From Clavelina lepadiformis (taxonomy: Eukaryota; Chordata; Ascidiacea; Aplousobranchia; Clavelinidae): 64,000 bases of DNA. The notes below the pieces were generated by a model that saw only the letters and a program-made list of their open reading frames with translations, ran no database searches and was not told the origin of the DNA. The stretch spans positions 6,326,501-6,390,500 of the forward strand of contig NC_135247.1 of the NCBI RefSeq assembly GCF_947623445.1, given 5' to 3'. Positions 23,856 through 36,814 of the stretch are shown piece after piece. The translations under genes and the position numbers were made by a program. Every line of letters starts with the position of its first letter. The stretch's first letter is position 1.

Positions 23856-26800
23856 TTAGTAACCATTTTCCTTGTAGTATTGAGAACGTGCTGTCACATC
23901 ATTGGAATAATCGTTGCCGGTTGTGCCAACGTCCATGTTTTCGTATGTTTGGACGTTTGAAACCCCACTGTTATAGGCGCAAATGCCACCCTTTAAGGCC
24001 ATATCTTGAGTCCAGTCTCTGTGTTTTGCTTCCACACCATTTATCATGTCAATGAGGATTCCTGTGCCCTGCTCTATGTGTTCCAACGAATAAGGCCCAC
24101 CTTTTAGAGTATGGTAACGATCATCGACCTACAATCATCAATTTGGTTCAAAAACCTTCAGAAAACTTTGGAAAGAAATTTTTAAAAAATTGTGTAAACA
24201 TCGCAAACGTAAATAAACCTTCTTATTAATCCGGTATCACCTGCATTAAGCCATAACCATGTCCATCGCTTCCGAAACCATCAGACCCTAACACTTTCCC
24301 AGCTCTTGTTTCTCGACTAATTATTCCTGCAATATGCATAAAAATGTCCTCTTTAAAAACTTTCGAATCAACTCACTCAGACATTTGCTTTACCTGCTAT
24401 AATCGCTGGGTCCGCGCAAAGTTTTTCACCAGCTTGAACAATTTTGGTTTTATATTGCGACATTGCAGTCAAATCATTTTCGGCCATTTTCCTTGATGCT
24501 GGCACACCTATATGCAACAAACATCGCAATACCAACCAACTTTTAAGAGATGTCTCAAACAATAAAGTTTAAACATCCTTTATAATAAAATATATACTGT
24601 AGCCTGCTATTTATACGGATATACGCCACGGATTATCTTAAATTTTTTTCTGATGAGAAAGAAAAAGTAACTCAGAAAGTTACCAGAATAATATAGATTG
24701 TCTTGAGAGGCAGTTGCACTCGAGGCTCCTGTTGTATCTACTTTCTCTATGTCGCCATAACAACCAGTGTTACTTGAACTTCCGGCTGTGTAGAGAATGT
24801 TTGCATACATCACAGCCATTACCATAATTTGCCGTTAATTTCATGCAATTGGACTATATACGGGCGTCTATTTTATCAGCAACAATATTTTGAAAACTTT
24901 AGTTATGATATTGAGTAATTGTGTATATCGCATGCTCTAAAAACTTGCAATGAAAATTTAAAAATTGCTCTGTAGATGGAAGGTTACGTAAATCAAGTCA
25001 TTGGAGAAGTTCTGTAAATAGCTTCGCTATGAATCGTTTGCTGAAAGCCTAAAAGGTTTAAAGCCAAATCATCTTTTTTCGAGTCAAGTCGATGTCTTTG
25101 ACTTTAAAGTTTTTCCTGGCGTCACATTTTGGAAAGTGAAATATAAAACTACTACGTGCAAAAGATAAGCGAGATCATCAATTCCTTCTATAAAAGTAGA
25201 TATTAACGGTAAAGAGAATACAATGATATATTCCTTCAGAGAAGTTTATGGAGAGAAGTTTGTTATGGAAATATTCGTTTTATTACGTAAAACTCTATGT
25301 TTGTAGCCTACTTACAGTACTTCATGCACTTGCCATATATCTATCATAACATGGCTCAAATCAAAACGAGTCATTTTGTACATTTGACTTGAGAAATTAC
25401 AGCAATGCCGGAAGGTTTAACCTAATAAACACTTACTGCTAGATGTTGAGCAACATTGTCTGTTATACGGACCACCACACTTTCCGGTGGCGTAAGAACC
25501 AGAGCAGTAGTTATTGTTTAGTTGACATTTTCCACCATCGCTAGTACATTCTGAATCACAACACTGTGCGTATTGATTTTCCTCCAACAAGCCTAAAAGG
25601 GGACCATGATTATGTCTAATGAGAAACACAAAGTATATTGGCAATGTAAAAACTGAGACATTACATGTCTGATCGCATTCTAGACAGCATTTTCTGTTTG
25701 AATCACCGTCACAAAGGCCTTGTTCGAAACCTGCTGTGCAAAAGTAGTACCTGTAGTCCAAACAGGTCCCTTCTTGCAATGTACAACTAAGATCACTTGA
25801 CCGCGCTAAATAACAAAACAAGTGACACATGAAGGGTTTCACATTTACTTGATTAATATATACCACGATTACAGTTTCGTAGACATGTTCTACTTCTAAG
25901 TTCTAAGTCTATTAATTATCGTGCACTAGGGGAGTTTGGGTAAAGGCGTACGCGTATAGTGTAACATGGATTCGCGCAGGGCCGGTTTTAAGCCAATGCG
26001 AGCGATGCGACTGCGTTTGGCCCCACGCTGCTTAGTTCTAAAACAAAAATAACAATTTGGCTTTTATTCTGTGCAAATCAAAGTTATTTCTCAACTTGTG
26101 TTGAAACAGAATACTTTGGTGAAAAAATAGCCTACCACGGAGCAAAGCTTTTATGGGAGTTGATTTGCAAAACGTTCAGATTTGATTTACGCTATTGTTA
26201 TTATTTGGCTATTATTACTACATTAAGTTATTTAAAATCGGCAAGGGGGCCGCCATAAGTTCCTGTATTGGACTTGCATGCTGCTACCTAACTGTGTAAA
26301 CATGAAACGTATACCTTTATGACAGTAGCCTGCCGATGTGCAGAAACTTGTATCACTGATTAAACTACATAGACCCATGTGCCTTCCACAAGTTGTCGAA
26401 AAAAGCATCAGCGAACAGTACCGTCAAGAAGTTGCGATAAATAAGCTATTGCTTTGCTGTTGAAGGTATGAAAGCTGCAGGTATTCTAGATGGTCATGCA
26501 GATTATGTAATTTCTTTCTTTGAAAAGACTTTGTTGGGAAATTTATTGGCTTTCTGTTACCTATTTTTCAAAGATTACAAGTTATTCTTATGTCTTTGAC
26601 TTTGCCCTTATCAGGCTATATAGAAACGATTAACTCTTGTTTATCATGATATTTTCAAATTTTGTTCTTTAGTAAATATCCCCAGTGGAGCTTTTATACC
26701 AGTCAGCTACCATGTGGTAAAAATATTATCCAATTAAAATTTCAATAAGACGACAATGTTTCGTAAGATGGATGGCAAATACCGTAGAATACAATTTAAA

Positions 26801-26992
26801 CTTCTAAAGCACAAAGTGTGGAGGTATGCCTGCAAACAGTTACATCAACAACAATATGCGTTTAAAGCGGAAGCCTACGCCTATACTCCAGGGCTAAATC
26901 ACCTCAACATATAGGCTTAACATACATACTGTGCACGCCAGCTCACCAGAATTTACAACAGAAAGGAGAAATCCAAAGAATGCAACTTTCAT
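23856..26992 (-). CDS. LYG: Goose-type (g-type) lysozyme with N-terminal cysteine-rich modules
   Basis: Secreted glycoside hydrolase family 23 enzyme that cleaves bacterial peptidoglycan; an innate-immune or digestive role is inferred. Seven minus-strand exons: 26947-26992, 25665-25805, 25437-25592, 24684-24785, 24394-24507, 24241-24326, 23856-24128. Together they are 918 nt and encode 305 aa in phase. Exon 1 is a signal peptide ([15 protein letters not shown]). Exons 2 and 3 encode two Cys-rich modules, with spacing like [19 protein letters not shown] followed by CC. The lysozyme domain follows: [26 protein letters not shown], the catalytic Glu in [43 protein letters not shown] and the usual C-terminal [11 protein letters not shown] region. 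The catalytic domain alone has the normal length of about 185 aa; the Cys modules are an addition. The weakest joins are the tiny first exon and the donor at 25665. Confidence 0.92.
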
Positions 26993-27682
26993 GATTCCTG
27001 CTGGAGTTAAAAGGTTTCTACGTTTTGCCCTGTTGACGACACAGATGACAGAACAGGAACTTACTCCTTTGGATGTAAAAAGAGATTGGATGTTTATCAA
27101 CAATATAACTGCTGCATCATTTATCCACAACATAACTGTATTATTTATGCATTAATCTCATTGTTTTTACGGTTGATGACTTATATCCTATAGTATAGGA
27201 TATATTGCTAGTCGCTTCACTCACACTCATAAGATTTTTTTCAGAGTTTTAGAGTACCATTGCGTCAATCTATAGGTCTAAGCAGTTTAGAAACACGAAT
27301 AATAATTTAAAAACAATGATGGTGCCACTTTTCTGTGCCTCGTGACAGGGGAGTGGTTTGTTTTCAAAGCTACGTTTAACTGCTAACAAAATTTAAAACA
27401 TTTGACCTTCCAATACCATTTGAGGTTTAGAAGCTATAGATCTGGCCAGGTAGCCTACATAGCCTAGGCTTCTATTAAACCTTATTAGTATAACAACGCA
27501 TCTTTGACTTATTAGCCAAGTTAATTTATTTACTTCAAGTAACTGTATTTACCTTTCTCAAACACCTGACATTTTCCCAAGCTGAAACCGAACGACCCAG
27601 TTTATTTGCCGATTTCCTATGTATAAGCCCACTCACTTACATCGTCATCCAGGTGTTGGGAATCGATATAGCGAAATATATA
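26993..27682. other. Upstream of the lysozyme gene, no gene recognised
   Basis: Probable promoter side of the minus-strand lysozyme. Frames here overlap on both strands and show no family motif. Confidence 0.35.
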
Positions 27683-27690
27683 GCATAGAC

Positions 27691-27906
27691 CAGGGGTTCT
27701 TAAAGTATGGGTCGCGACCCAAACATGGGTCGCGGAGGGTCAGAAAATGGGTCGCGACATAGTGACATAGGTGGGTCGCGACATAGGTTAATATAATATA
27801 ATATAGGTCTATAGGACATTAAAATGGGTCGCGACATAGGTTTGGGTCGTGAGGTGATCATGAAACTCAGATTTGGGTCGCGCTCAAAAAAGTTTAAGAA
27901 CCGCTG
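27691..27906. mobile_element. hAT-type MITE (216 bp) built of GGGTCGCGAC repeats
   Basis: Ends CAGGGGTTCTTAAA and TTTAAGAACCGCTG, exact 8-bp duplication GCATAGAC (27683-27690, 27907-27914). The interior repeats ATGGGTCGCGACATAG-like units. Confidence 0.92.
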
Positions 27907-27914
27907 GCATAGAC

Positions 27915-29674
27915 GGTAAAAACAATTTTCCTCAAACATGGTGCTCAGCTGTTGCTACACGTTTCGCATTGCTTAAAATAGGGTAATGACGAAAGCGAAT
28001 ACAATTTAAAATTCATCCTAGGCCTATATGGAAGCTTAAACGCTTCCATATAGGCTAAGTTTTTACCTCAAAAATTTTACTACATTTAAATTTTTTGTTT
28101 TTAAGCTTTTTAAATAGAAACATCACAATTTTCAACTATATGTCTACATTTTTAGATTTAGGTTTAAAGTTTAGCAAATTTAGGTAAAAACAATCTTTTT
28201 GCCGAAGTAGTGGGCACACAACAATGTGGCGTTAGACCGCCAAGAGCTGTTATAGAGAAAACTTGAAATCGCACCTCTTTTTTTAAAACTGTTGATATAA
28301 AATTATAATCTTATTGTTGTTGGTTCGCTTTTTTGTTACAATAGTCTGTTTTGTTTTTACGTATTTTCTAATCACAAATCTGACGTAACTTGTACGGAAA
28401 AATAAAGCATGTTTTTTGGTCCAAAAGTGAAACAAATGTTTTCCTTCTCTGATTCCAAAAATAGAACCTTCAACGATTAACGCTTACTGCAAATTTTTAG
28501 TAAATATCTTTAACATAGGCCTGCCTAATAAACCATAAACCCGATTTAGCGCAGTGTGTTAGCGTTTTTTTTTTTTGTAGAACCCGGAAGCTAATGCTTT
28601 TCATTTTTGTGGAGCCAAATGGCTATGCCTTACACAAGGAAGCCGTCATACCACTAAAAAATTTTTACCCCCAATTGAGCCTACTGTATATGTGGTTTTA
28701 CCTGTTCTTTTTTCGTTCTTACTTGCTACTCGTCATCTAGCCAAGTTTGTTGTCAACTTTTTTCCCTGATCCTTTGGGATGTTATCATAATCATTGTCTT
28801 CTGACTGGGGAAAGTCTGTCATTGGGCGACTAAAACTTCATCGGTCGAGCTTCGGTTACGGAGCTAACCGTTGCGCAAATTTCGACTGATACACGTTGTT
28901 TAATATATCGTATTGCACGAATTTAAAACTCTTTATATGAACCACTTCTGGCTAAGGCTACGTCACGCTCTTTATCAGCAGTTGCTACTCTTGTTCGAGC
29001 AGGACACAGCTCTTTAGTTTGCCATCCGAGTATAGCTTAGATTATTTTATTTATAGTTTTAGCTTTTATTGGCTTCTCGCTTCTGTATTTTTTATGTTTT
29101 TGGTTATGATTGTGGTTTTACGTTATTTTATTTATTTGACAAACTATTGATGCCCAACTGTCGGTCGTTGCCGTTAAAATATATTTTTTGCCGATCCAGC
29201 GCTTGTTTGTCGCTTACAGATTGTTGTTGAAATACTTATTATATGGGTATTAAAAACTAGTATAGTATCAAAAATCTTAGCAATCCCCAAGGATAATATG
29301 CAATGTAGATAAGAGAGTTAAAGCTATATTTCAAGCGGTCTTGAAATATACCTGGGGGCTTTTCCTTACATCACGCAGGGTATGCGCAATTGTACATACG
29401 TTACAAAATGCCAGTTACACGCACACATTTCGACTGAAAGTTAGCTTAAGTGACAGAAAATCACACTGTTAATTGCGTAAGTAGTTGAATTCGGTTTTCC
29501 TAAATAGACAATAAAACTGTTCAAGTGTGAAAGTATTAATTTTATTAAAACAGAATGCTCTGGATTAAAATAAAATTAAACTAAGTTTACGAGTTTCTAA
29601 AAAAATAGCAATAAAAATGTGATTTATCACTCGATCGACCAGTTATAACAGTTGTAACCACTCATTGGAGTTTA
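27915..29674. other. Long intergenic stretch with one strong hairpin
   Basis: About 1.8 kb with no gene recognised apart from the perfect hairpin at 28022-28055. The sequence near 28560 has a poly-T run. A TTTATT at 29541-29546 would be AATAAA on the minus strand and could be a distal SIRT2 polyadenylation signal. Confidence 0.4.
28022..28055. repeat. Perfect 14-bp stem hairpin
   Basis: GCCTATATGGAAGC is followed by TTAAAC and then the exact inverse complement GCTTCCATATAGGC. No transposon ends were found around it. Confidence 0.85.
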
Positions 29675-29682
29675 GGAATGAG

Positions 29683-30049
29683 TAGGGATGTCACATGACA
29701 AAAGATTTGAATTGGCAAGAATGCAAATAATAGATTTGATATTCTTACATATGCAAATCGGCTAACTTTGCTTATCATGCTTAAGCACCAAGCAAGAAAA
29801 TCATACTGCAACTGGTCACAACAGTAATAACTGTTATCATTGCAACAAGTTGGTATAATAAAGCCATTTCAACTCTCCAAAAGTTATAATCTGCTTTTTT
29901 CCATACCACACATAAGCTACTCACAAACGTTCCATCGTGTTTATCATTAATCAACCGGAAACGTTGAGGTTTATTCGAGAATTAAACAACAAAATTGATC
30001 AATATTCGAGCGCATTATTCAGAATTGTGTTCGATTCGGCACATCCCTA
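29683..30049. mobile_element. hAT-like MITE (367 bp) with TAGGGATGT ends
   Basis: Left end TAGGGATGTCACATGAC; the reverse complement of the right end is TAGGGATGTGCCGAATCG. The flanks GGAATGAG (29675-29682) and GGAATAAG (30050-30057) match at 7 of 8 bases. This end type differs from the CAGnGGT group. Confidence 0.75.
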
Positions 30050-30242
30050 GGAATAAGCAGTAAGAAATTACTAGCTGGAGTTACATACCGCATGTAACAC
30101 ACAAAAATTTTCTAAAAATAAAAAAACAAAGATAAAACGCATGGCTTTATAACTAAGACTATTATAAAACAGTATCCGATCTTTGGGGCATATTCAAAGG
30201 CTATCAATAAATTTATAAATAATTAATGCTATTTTACGGCTA

Positions 30243-33200
30243 TCAATCCCCATTTTTGGGGGAATTGCTTTTCAAACTCTGAGTTTTAGTTTCCTTATTA
30301 ATTTGCTCATGTTCTGTTTTAACAAGTGTCTCAAGTTCCTCCTGCCATCCCAGAAGAGAACATAATTCTTTGCAGCCATCATCACAGTCACCAAGCCAAG
30401 CAACATCTCTGTAAAATAACAAAATCAACTTTTGTCATTGTTGGGTTTAAACAACTCCATGAAACAGAAGCTGAAGAAACCAAGAAGCATTTTGAAAAAT
30501 AAGTATAAGAGTCAAGAGAATTTATTTATATCCAAATGTATTAAGTTTATCGTTAACTCATTTTAAACACAACCGCAGTTATTTAGACGGTCCGTAATAT
30601 CTACAGTAGGAGAGTGAACTAGCAAGACCAAATAAAATAAGGTCTTCGCTATGTTGCAAAATCATGAAATCAATTTAACCATTGAATATGTTGAAAACAT
30701 CAAAAAACACCATTTCGGTAATTTTCTTGTATCAATTGACGTAACTGTTCTCTCAAAAATGTTCTAAGTTTAAGCAACTGGCAACTGAGGACCATATTTG
30801 ATTGTGTAAAATGTATACATGGACACGGCATTTAAATTCAATGAGTAATTCTATACACAAAACGACAAAGTAACATAAAGGCTAGCGACTAGTACACAAA
30901 GAATGTCTCTTTCACCACCTTAACAATACACACCAGCAGTTCTACCTACTAAAGAGTTTGAATGCGATGATCAAATTCATTTTCAGATTCTCTCTACAAG
31001 ATTCTCATTCACCATTCTCTAAACCAGGTCCACGACTGCGAGCATGAAGGACCACATTATGGTTTAAGGGGAACATTGGGGGCCGCAAATTGGGGTTAAC
31101 TCAAGTGTGAGCAAAGAACTGACTTTAATATTAAAATCGATTTGTTACTTTGCCCCACGATTAATAACGTGGTCTTTGATAGTTTCTACTTGTTTGCAAC
31201 TGTGCTTCCAACAAAAGGTTAAAATCATCGCATGTATGTGTCACCACAAAATACTGTATTAGCCATAAAAGGATTTTATCAACCCATAATATTCACATAT
31301 TGACTAGCACCCCAATAATGTGTATATCTCAGGCTGTGCAACCTATTCAAATAAAATATAGGTGTATTTTACCAAGTTCAAATTTTTCACTGAAAAATAC
31401 AGCGTACCAAAACTCCGGAAGTATTGGCGGGCCGTACAAAATCTGTCTGCGGGCCACATGTGGCTAAACTAAATAGGCAAGTTTCACACCTCAAATATAA
31501 AAGAAGCCTAGTTTAGACACTATAATTCAAATAGTCCCCGCAATATATGTAGCTCTTAAACAATCTTCAAAACCGAAACAAAAAAAAACTAAAAAACATA
31601 TCAAAAACAATTGTTTATATTAGGAATATTATGACAGTAGAAAAGCAACCCCTATATCCCAAAAACCAACACGAAGAAACATTCCGCACTTTCTTCACCA
31701 ACCTCCTTTATCTTAGAGTTAAAGATATAACTGTCCAGCTGGAGAAAGAAATTTGCCGATTCACCAACAGTAGAATGGATCATAACTTTAAACTCAACTT
31801 TACCAAATGTAAAACCCACATTAGCCACTTTTCAGTGCAAAGGACAACGTTTACCAGTTGGAAAGCAGAAACGTGAAGACCAGGCTTGATGACTCCCACA
31901 AAACCTCTACACAAAACAATGAACAAGTTGGAAGTAGCTGAAAACTTCTATGAAAACACCTTGCACTCGGCAATCCTGCACTCCATTCCAGTCATACCAT
32001 CTTCAGCCAATCAGGACATGAAACTAAAAATAAACGACAGCATACAAACTCTCACACAGCCAATCACCTATGATCAGCATCAACGTCCAATCTACTATAC
32101 CTAGGCTATTCAATGCCAGACACGGATTAACTTTTATCTTGTCGCTATAATTAACCCCCTTTCTGGAATCTTTATATGTTTACTCCTCTTGTGTACACCA
32201 TATCTTTTTTTCCTTGCCTGTTCACGTTGGATATTATGGTTCGTCAAGTTTAGACATCACCACATTCTTTTCACAAAGGACCAGATACGCATAGGAATCA
32301 ACGATCGCGGGGCAGATACCCTAGGATGCTTAGTTTTTTCACCATTTTGGAATTTGAAAAAGCTTGAGGTCTCCCTAGGTGGTATTTCGGGCACAATGAA
32401 AGAATCGAAACTTTTTTTGATTTATGATTTCATTTTGAGGTTGCAGCCCCTTGTTGAAGTTTCGGTGTGGGTGCTTTTTTCTGAATTGGCGATATCTTGG
32501 CAACTGATTGAGCTAGAGCTACGATCAAGGTGTCAAAAGATGCAGAATGGCTGGTTTCCTATTACCACTCAATATACTTTAACTGTATATTTGCTCTAGA
32601 AAAAAAGTTATTTGAGAAAAACCGAAATTTGCTCTTACTTCTTTGAAAATGAGCTAAGCGATTATTTTAGCCACTCTATAGCCTTTCAAACTGATTATGT
32701 ACCAAGCTAAAAACACTCTAACATTTTAGGTATGTTGTAAGTATGAAACAGAAAGATAACACAATAAAAAAAAATGTTCGACCTCCATTCATTGGACTCT
32801 AGAAGCACAGTACAATTATAATTTATGTAATAAGTTGTACTAAGTACTAACTGCTTGATATTGCTCTAACATACCTGTAGGCATTGTCTGATTCAAAATC
32901 CATTCCTCCACCGAAACCCATAAGGGCCATGAAGGGATCTAATTCTCCACATTTCTCGCGATTCATTAGCAGTCGCGGAGTTGTATCTCTCACACTGAAA
33001 GTATAGCAATTTCTCATAAACCACAATTACTCTCAACTTGAAGTTGTTGGCAACAATTTTACATTTTGTATACACAGGGTTTTTTTGGCTAATAGTGACA
33101 ATTATGAATGAAACAAAATATGGTCATGATAACAACATCTTATTCATCAACAAAAGTAAATCAACCTGCTTCTTGATGCATTAGTCATAAACAAAATAAT

Positions 33201-36200
33201 GGATCAAAAGTAAGAGTCTATCAAAAAGAAATCTTTATAATTATCTGATCGCTTCAAAAACGTTTACCTTCCAATCAAAGAAGCAAAAGGCTGAACTTTT
33301 AGAGATGTTCCCATCACAATCAGCAAGTCACATTCTTCAAAGTCCTTCATCCGCAATTCATGAAACCTTCCTGGTAATGCCTCGCCAAAGAAGACTATAT
33401 CTATAAGGAAACTGCAATGGCTAAAAATAGTTAATGTAACGAGAACATGGCATAACAATTAGTGAATTTTTTTTAAAAAAACTAAACCAACTGACTAGAG
33501 CCCTTTTGGCAGGATCAAAGCATAAGACAAAGAAAAGGTCTAATTATTTGGTATAAAAATTCAATAATCATCTGATCAATTAAAACCAGCTACCAAATAT
33601 AATTTATGATCAAATTAAACATTTCACAACAAAAACTGGAATGCCAAGTAGACTTGTTACTTTCCATTAATAATCTTCACATTCCTATACCATAGCAAAA
33701 CATAAAAAATTGCATTTAAAGAAAACGACCCGACAAGGGAAGTAGCAACATTCTTACCTGGCTTAACAAGTGATTCACATTCGCTGCATCGAGGAATTTC
33801 ATCATTAAACACTTTTTCTATAAAGAGATGATTAAAGAATTGCTTTATGACCTAATTTGTTATTTTTGTAGTTATATAATTACAATGTATAAATATACAC
33901 TACAGTACTTTACTGTACAGTACAAATATATTACAAAATTATAATGCAACACATAGAATCTAGGTAAATTGTTTCTAATACCCTAACCTTTCACCCATTC
34001 CTGAGTATACTCTTTTTTGCACTCAAGACAGTGGGCAGAATGAAATGCTCCATGGGCTTCAACTATTTTTTCTCCACTTATTCCAGCAACCCTTTCAAGT
34101 GTGTCAATGTTCTGTAAACAGATAGATATGGTAATCAAAAACCAATGCAAGCAGTTTGTAGTGATGCTAAAAGACTGGAAATGACTTTCTTCTGACTTGA
34201 AAGATGCCGAGTTAAACATCAAGGGTATCATGAAGTTAGCAAGTTAAATACAAATTCAGCTCATATATCACCTCACAAACAGATCAACGCTTTGCATTCT
34301 GATAAAATTGCTAAGACGATACAGATTATACCGCAGTTCATTATGGTTTACTAAATCTAGCATACAAAAAGCACAATACATACTGACAAATACAATTGTT
34401 CATTGAAGTATGCTTTTTAATATTTTTTAACATGAGAACTTTCCATACACCTTTTCCTAACTACAAACACACACATTACCACCAACCAATAAATGTTATT
34501 ATGGAGCGTAAGAACACCACAACTAACGTGAAAAGTACCTGTGTGTAGGCTCTTAGAAGCAACCCCTTTTGCTCCAGCAATTTGATAAAATAATGACACC
34601 AGGTGGGCTGTAAAAAGATTTTAATAATAATAAACTGCTTAGCAATTAAATATTAAGTTAAAAGTTTAGCCACGTTAAACCATTACAATATGGAAACAAA
34701 TCCTACACTACTTTTCAGTTGCAAACACAACATAAAATTGAACTCATCTGGTGGTGACTTAGATGAGTTCTATCGCACAAATGCAAAACTTAGGTTGCTA
34801 AGTATCCAGCAACCACACATTTAAAATAGATTCCCAGTAATACTGTAGAACTTACATACCAAGACAGTGTAGACCTTTGATTAATTATACAGTACCTTAA
34901 ATGTGCCTGGGTAAAGCTCCTTTGCCAGAGTGAAAAAAGGTTGTGGATTTTCCTGCAACATAACTTACTTCTGAAACCGAAACCTTTTAATTTATTCTAA
35001 ATATCATTACTCCAAAAATTTAAAACAACATTTTAACAGTACAAACAGTTCAGCACAATATTGTCATGACATAACATGCAAAAATTATGTGTCATTGAGG
35101 TTATTATATATATATATATATATATATCATATATCTATTATGAGTAGTTGTTAAATTTTGACAACTCTAAAAATATCAAAACTAAATAATAAACATTTAT
35201 ATTCCACACTAAAAACACACCTTAAAATAACCAATTTCAAATATGGCTTGTGGCGATGGCAGATCATATTTCTCTAAATTGTCATACAGACCTGAACCTG
35301 GACTTCGAAAGTCTGGAATTCCAGCAGCTATGAAAAATATGAACAGAGGTATATATAGAGTATATAAAAATACAATACATATTGAGAGTATGTAACTAAT
35401 AATATATTTTATGACATTTATCGATGTAAAAATATACAAAGCAACAGTTTTTTCCTTTAAACCTAAACAGCTCTAAAGCAAGAAGTGCATCGAACCAATA
35501 ATCTCTAAAACACAGCAAAATTCTTAGATACGTACAGGTTGATATTCCAGCTCCAGATATTGTAATGATATTTTTACCTGAAACAATATATATCATTATA
35601 TATGTTGAAACAAAGAAAATTGAATTCATATTGGATTTTTGTGATATTAGTTTAAATACTGTTTTATATACTTAGTTTACAACGTATTTAAGGTTGCTAA
35701 GCTCAATGAAGTTCAAATATGAAATGCAGAAGCACGATTTATTTATTAAAAGTTGGTGTTCAAATTAGTAAACTTTAGCTTGTTTGTTTATCATAAACAG
35801 GAAAGGTTTAACGTGCACATCTCACGTGTGCATGTACCACATTCTTCTCCATAGAGTATTACAAGTCTACAACAGCAAGTAACAAGCTAATAGCAAGCAA
35901 TAAGCACATAGTAAGAGTTTGGTTAATCATATTTAAAAGAAGCTAATATTAGAATGAACTCTTCAGATTGTGCATGATAGATTCTGGTCAAGATGCATAC
36001 ATCTGCATACGTTTTGTAATAATTTTAAGCATTTGAACGTACATTTATTAGACGCTAAGTATTCTGCCACCCCTTTAAATGAAACTTCTGGAAGCAACTG
36101 TTCTGGCTTCTCAACGTCTTTTTCCTCTCCTGCAGGATTTGGCATGGCAAGCTTGAAACGAGACAATAATGACCCCAGAAAATCAACTAAAAGAACATGT

Positions 36201-36609
36201 GGAGATGACTTAAATTTCAACTAAGCAATATGAGTGAGATCTCACCATTCAAACCAGTTCATACCATTGTGGGTTGTGGCAAATAAGGGAAGCTTCCAAA
36301 ATAATGAAATAAAATATAATGCATAAAACGTGATAAACACTAGAAAATTCGTTTATTGATAACTGGAATGTAGGAGGAGAGCATTTCAGACAAACTTGAG
36401 AAAGAAATACATACTTTTTAGGTGCTGGTTTAGGTGATGGCTGACATCCAACACTGACATACCGCATTAACAAAATCACCGAAAATATTGCCTTGTATGC
36501 TAGTACTAAAATACAAATCTATACACATTGTACCTGTTGTTGTAGAGGAACCTTCATCGCTGTTTGGATGTTCTGCTTCTTCCTCTGTATTTTGAGTTAC
36601 ATTAGACAT
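30243..36609 (-). CDS. SIRT2: SIRT2 NAD-dependent protein deacetylase (class I sirtuin)
   Basis: Removes acyl groups from lysines (tubulin, histones and others) using NAD+, mainly in the cytoplasm. Eleven minus-strand exons: 36534-36609, 36043-36186, 35536-35577, 35221-35327, 34896-34952, 34539-34607, 33988-34111, 33758-33817, 33268-33400, 32875-32994, 30243-30408. They sum to 1098 nt, 365 aa, in phase throughout. Visible motifs in order: acidic N-terminus ([20 protein letters not shown]); [11 protein letters not shown] as in vertebrate SIRT2; [15 protein letters not shown] for [12 protein letters not shown]; catalytic His in [11 protein letters not shown]; zinc Cys pairs CLEC and [28 protein letters not shown]; and the C-terminal [11 protein letters not shown]. 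Length and order match vertebrate SIRT2, and the C-terminal tail is hydrophilic. The last intron (30409-32874) is large and contains unexplained ORFs. Confidence 0.96.
31631..32101 (+). other. Two consecutive unrecognised ORFs inside a SIRT2 intron, antisense
   Basis: Frames of 81 and 72 codons (31631-31876 and 31886-32104) follow each other in nearly the same place and are richer in C and A than their surroundings. No family motif was recognised. They could be a fragment of a retroelement or chance frames. A third frame (32189-32599, 136 codons) lies just downstream, also unrecognised. Confidence 0.3.
35104..35127. repeat. (TA)n microsatellite
   Basis: A run of about 12 TA dinucleotides in a SIRT2 intron. 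Confidence 0.9.
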
Positions 36610-36814
36610 ATTTAATGTTAACATATAAACATTAAAATCAAAAATCTATTGACATAAAAGCACAGTATTGGTCTGCCTAGTATTTTATCATAAATATTAG
36701 TTATTTTACATAACTGTAGCCGGTTTACAGGGTGCACTCAAGTACAGTTTTGTGTGGTTGAATATTTCAGGTGCATTAATACACACAGATACGCATTTAG
36801 ATGTATCTTTGGGC

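Noticed and set aside
25976-26260. Transposon with a CAGGGCCGG start in the lysozyme intron
   Set aside because: A left end resembling known element ends is visible, but no matching right end or target duplication was found.
31020-31470. hAT-like MITE in the SIRT2 intron
   Set aside because: GGGCCGCA-like words suggest an old element, but no paired ends or 8-bp duplication could be defined.
36416-36470. Additional SIRT2 exon between 36534 and 36186
   Set aside because: Either available acceptor leads to a stop or breaks the phase; direct joining of 36534 to 36186 keeps the frame and gives the SIRT2-like [11 protein letters not shown].
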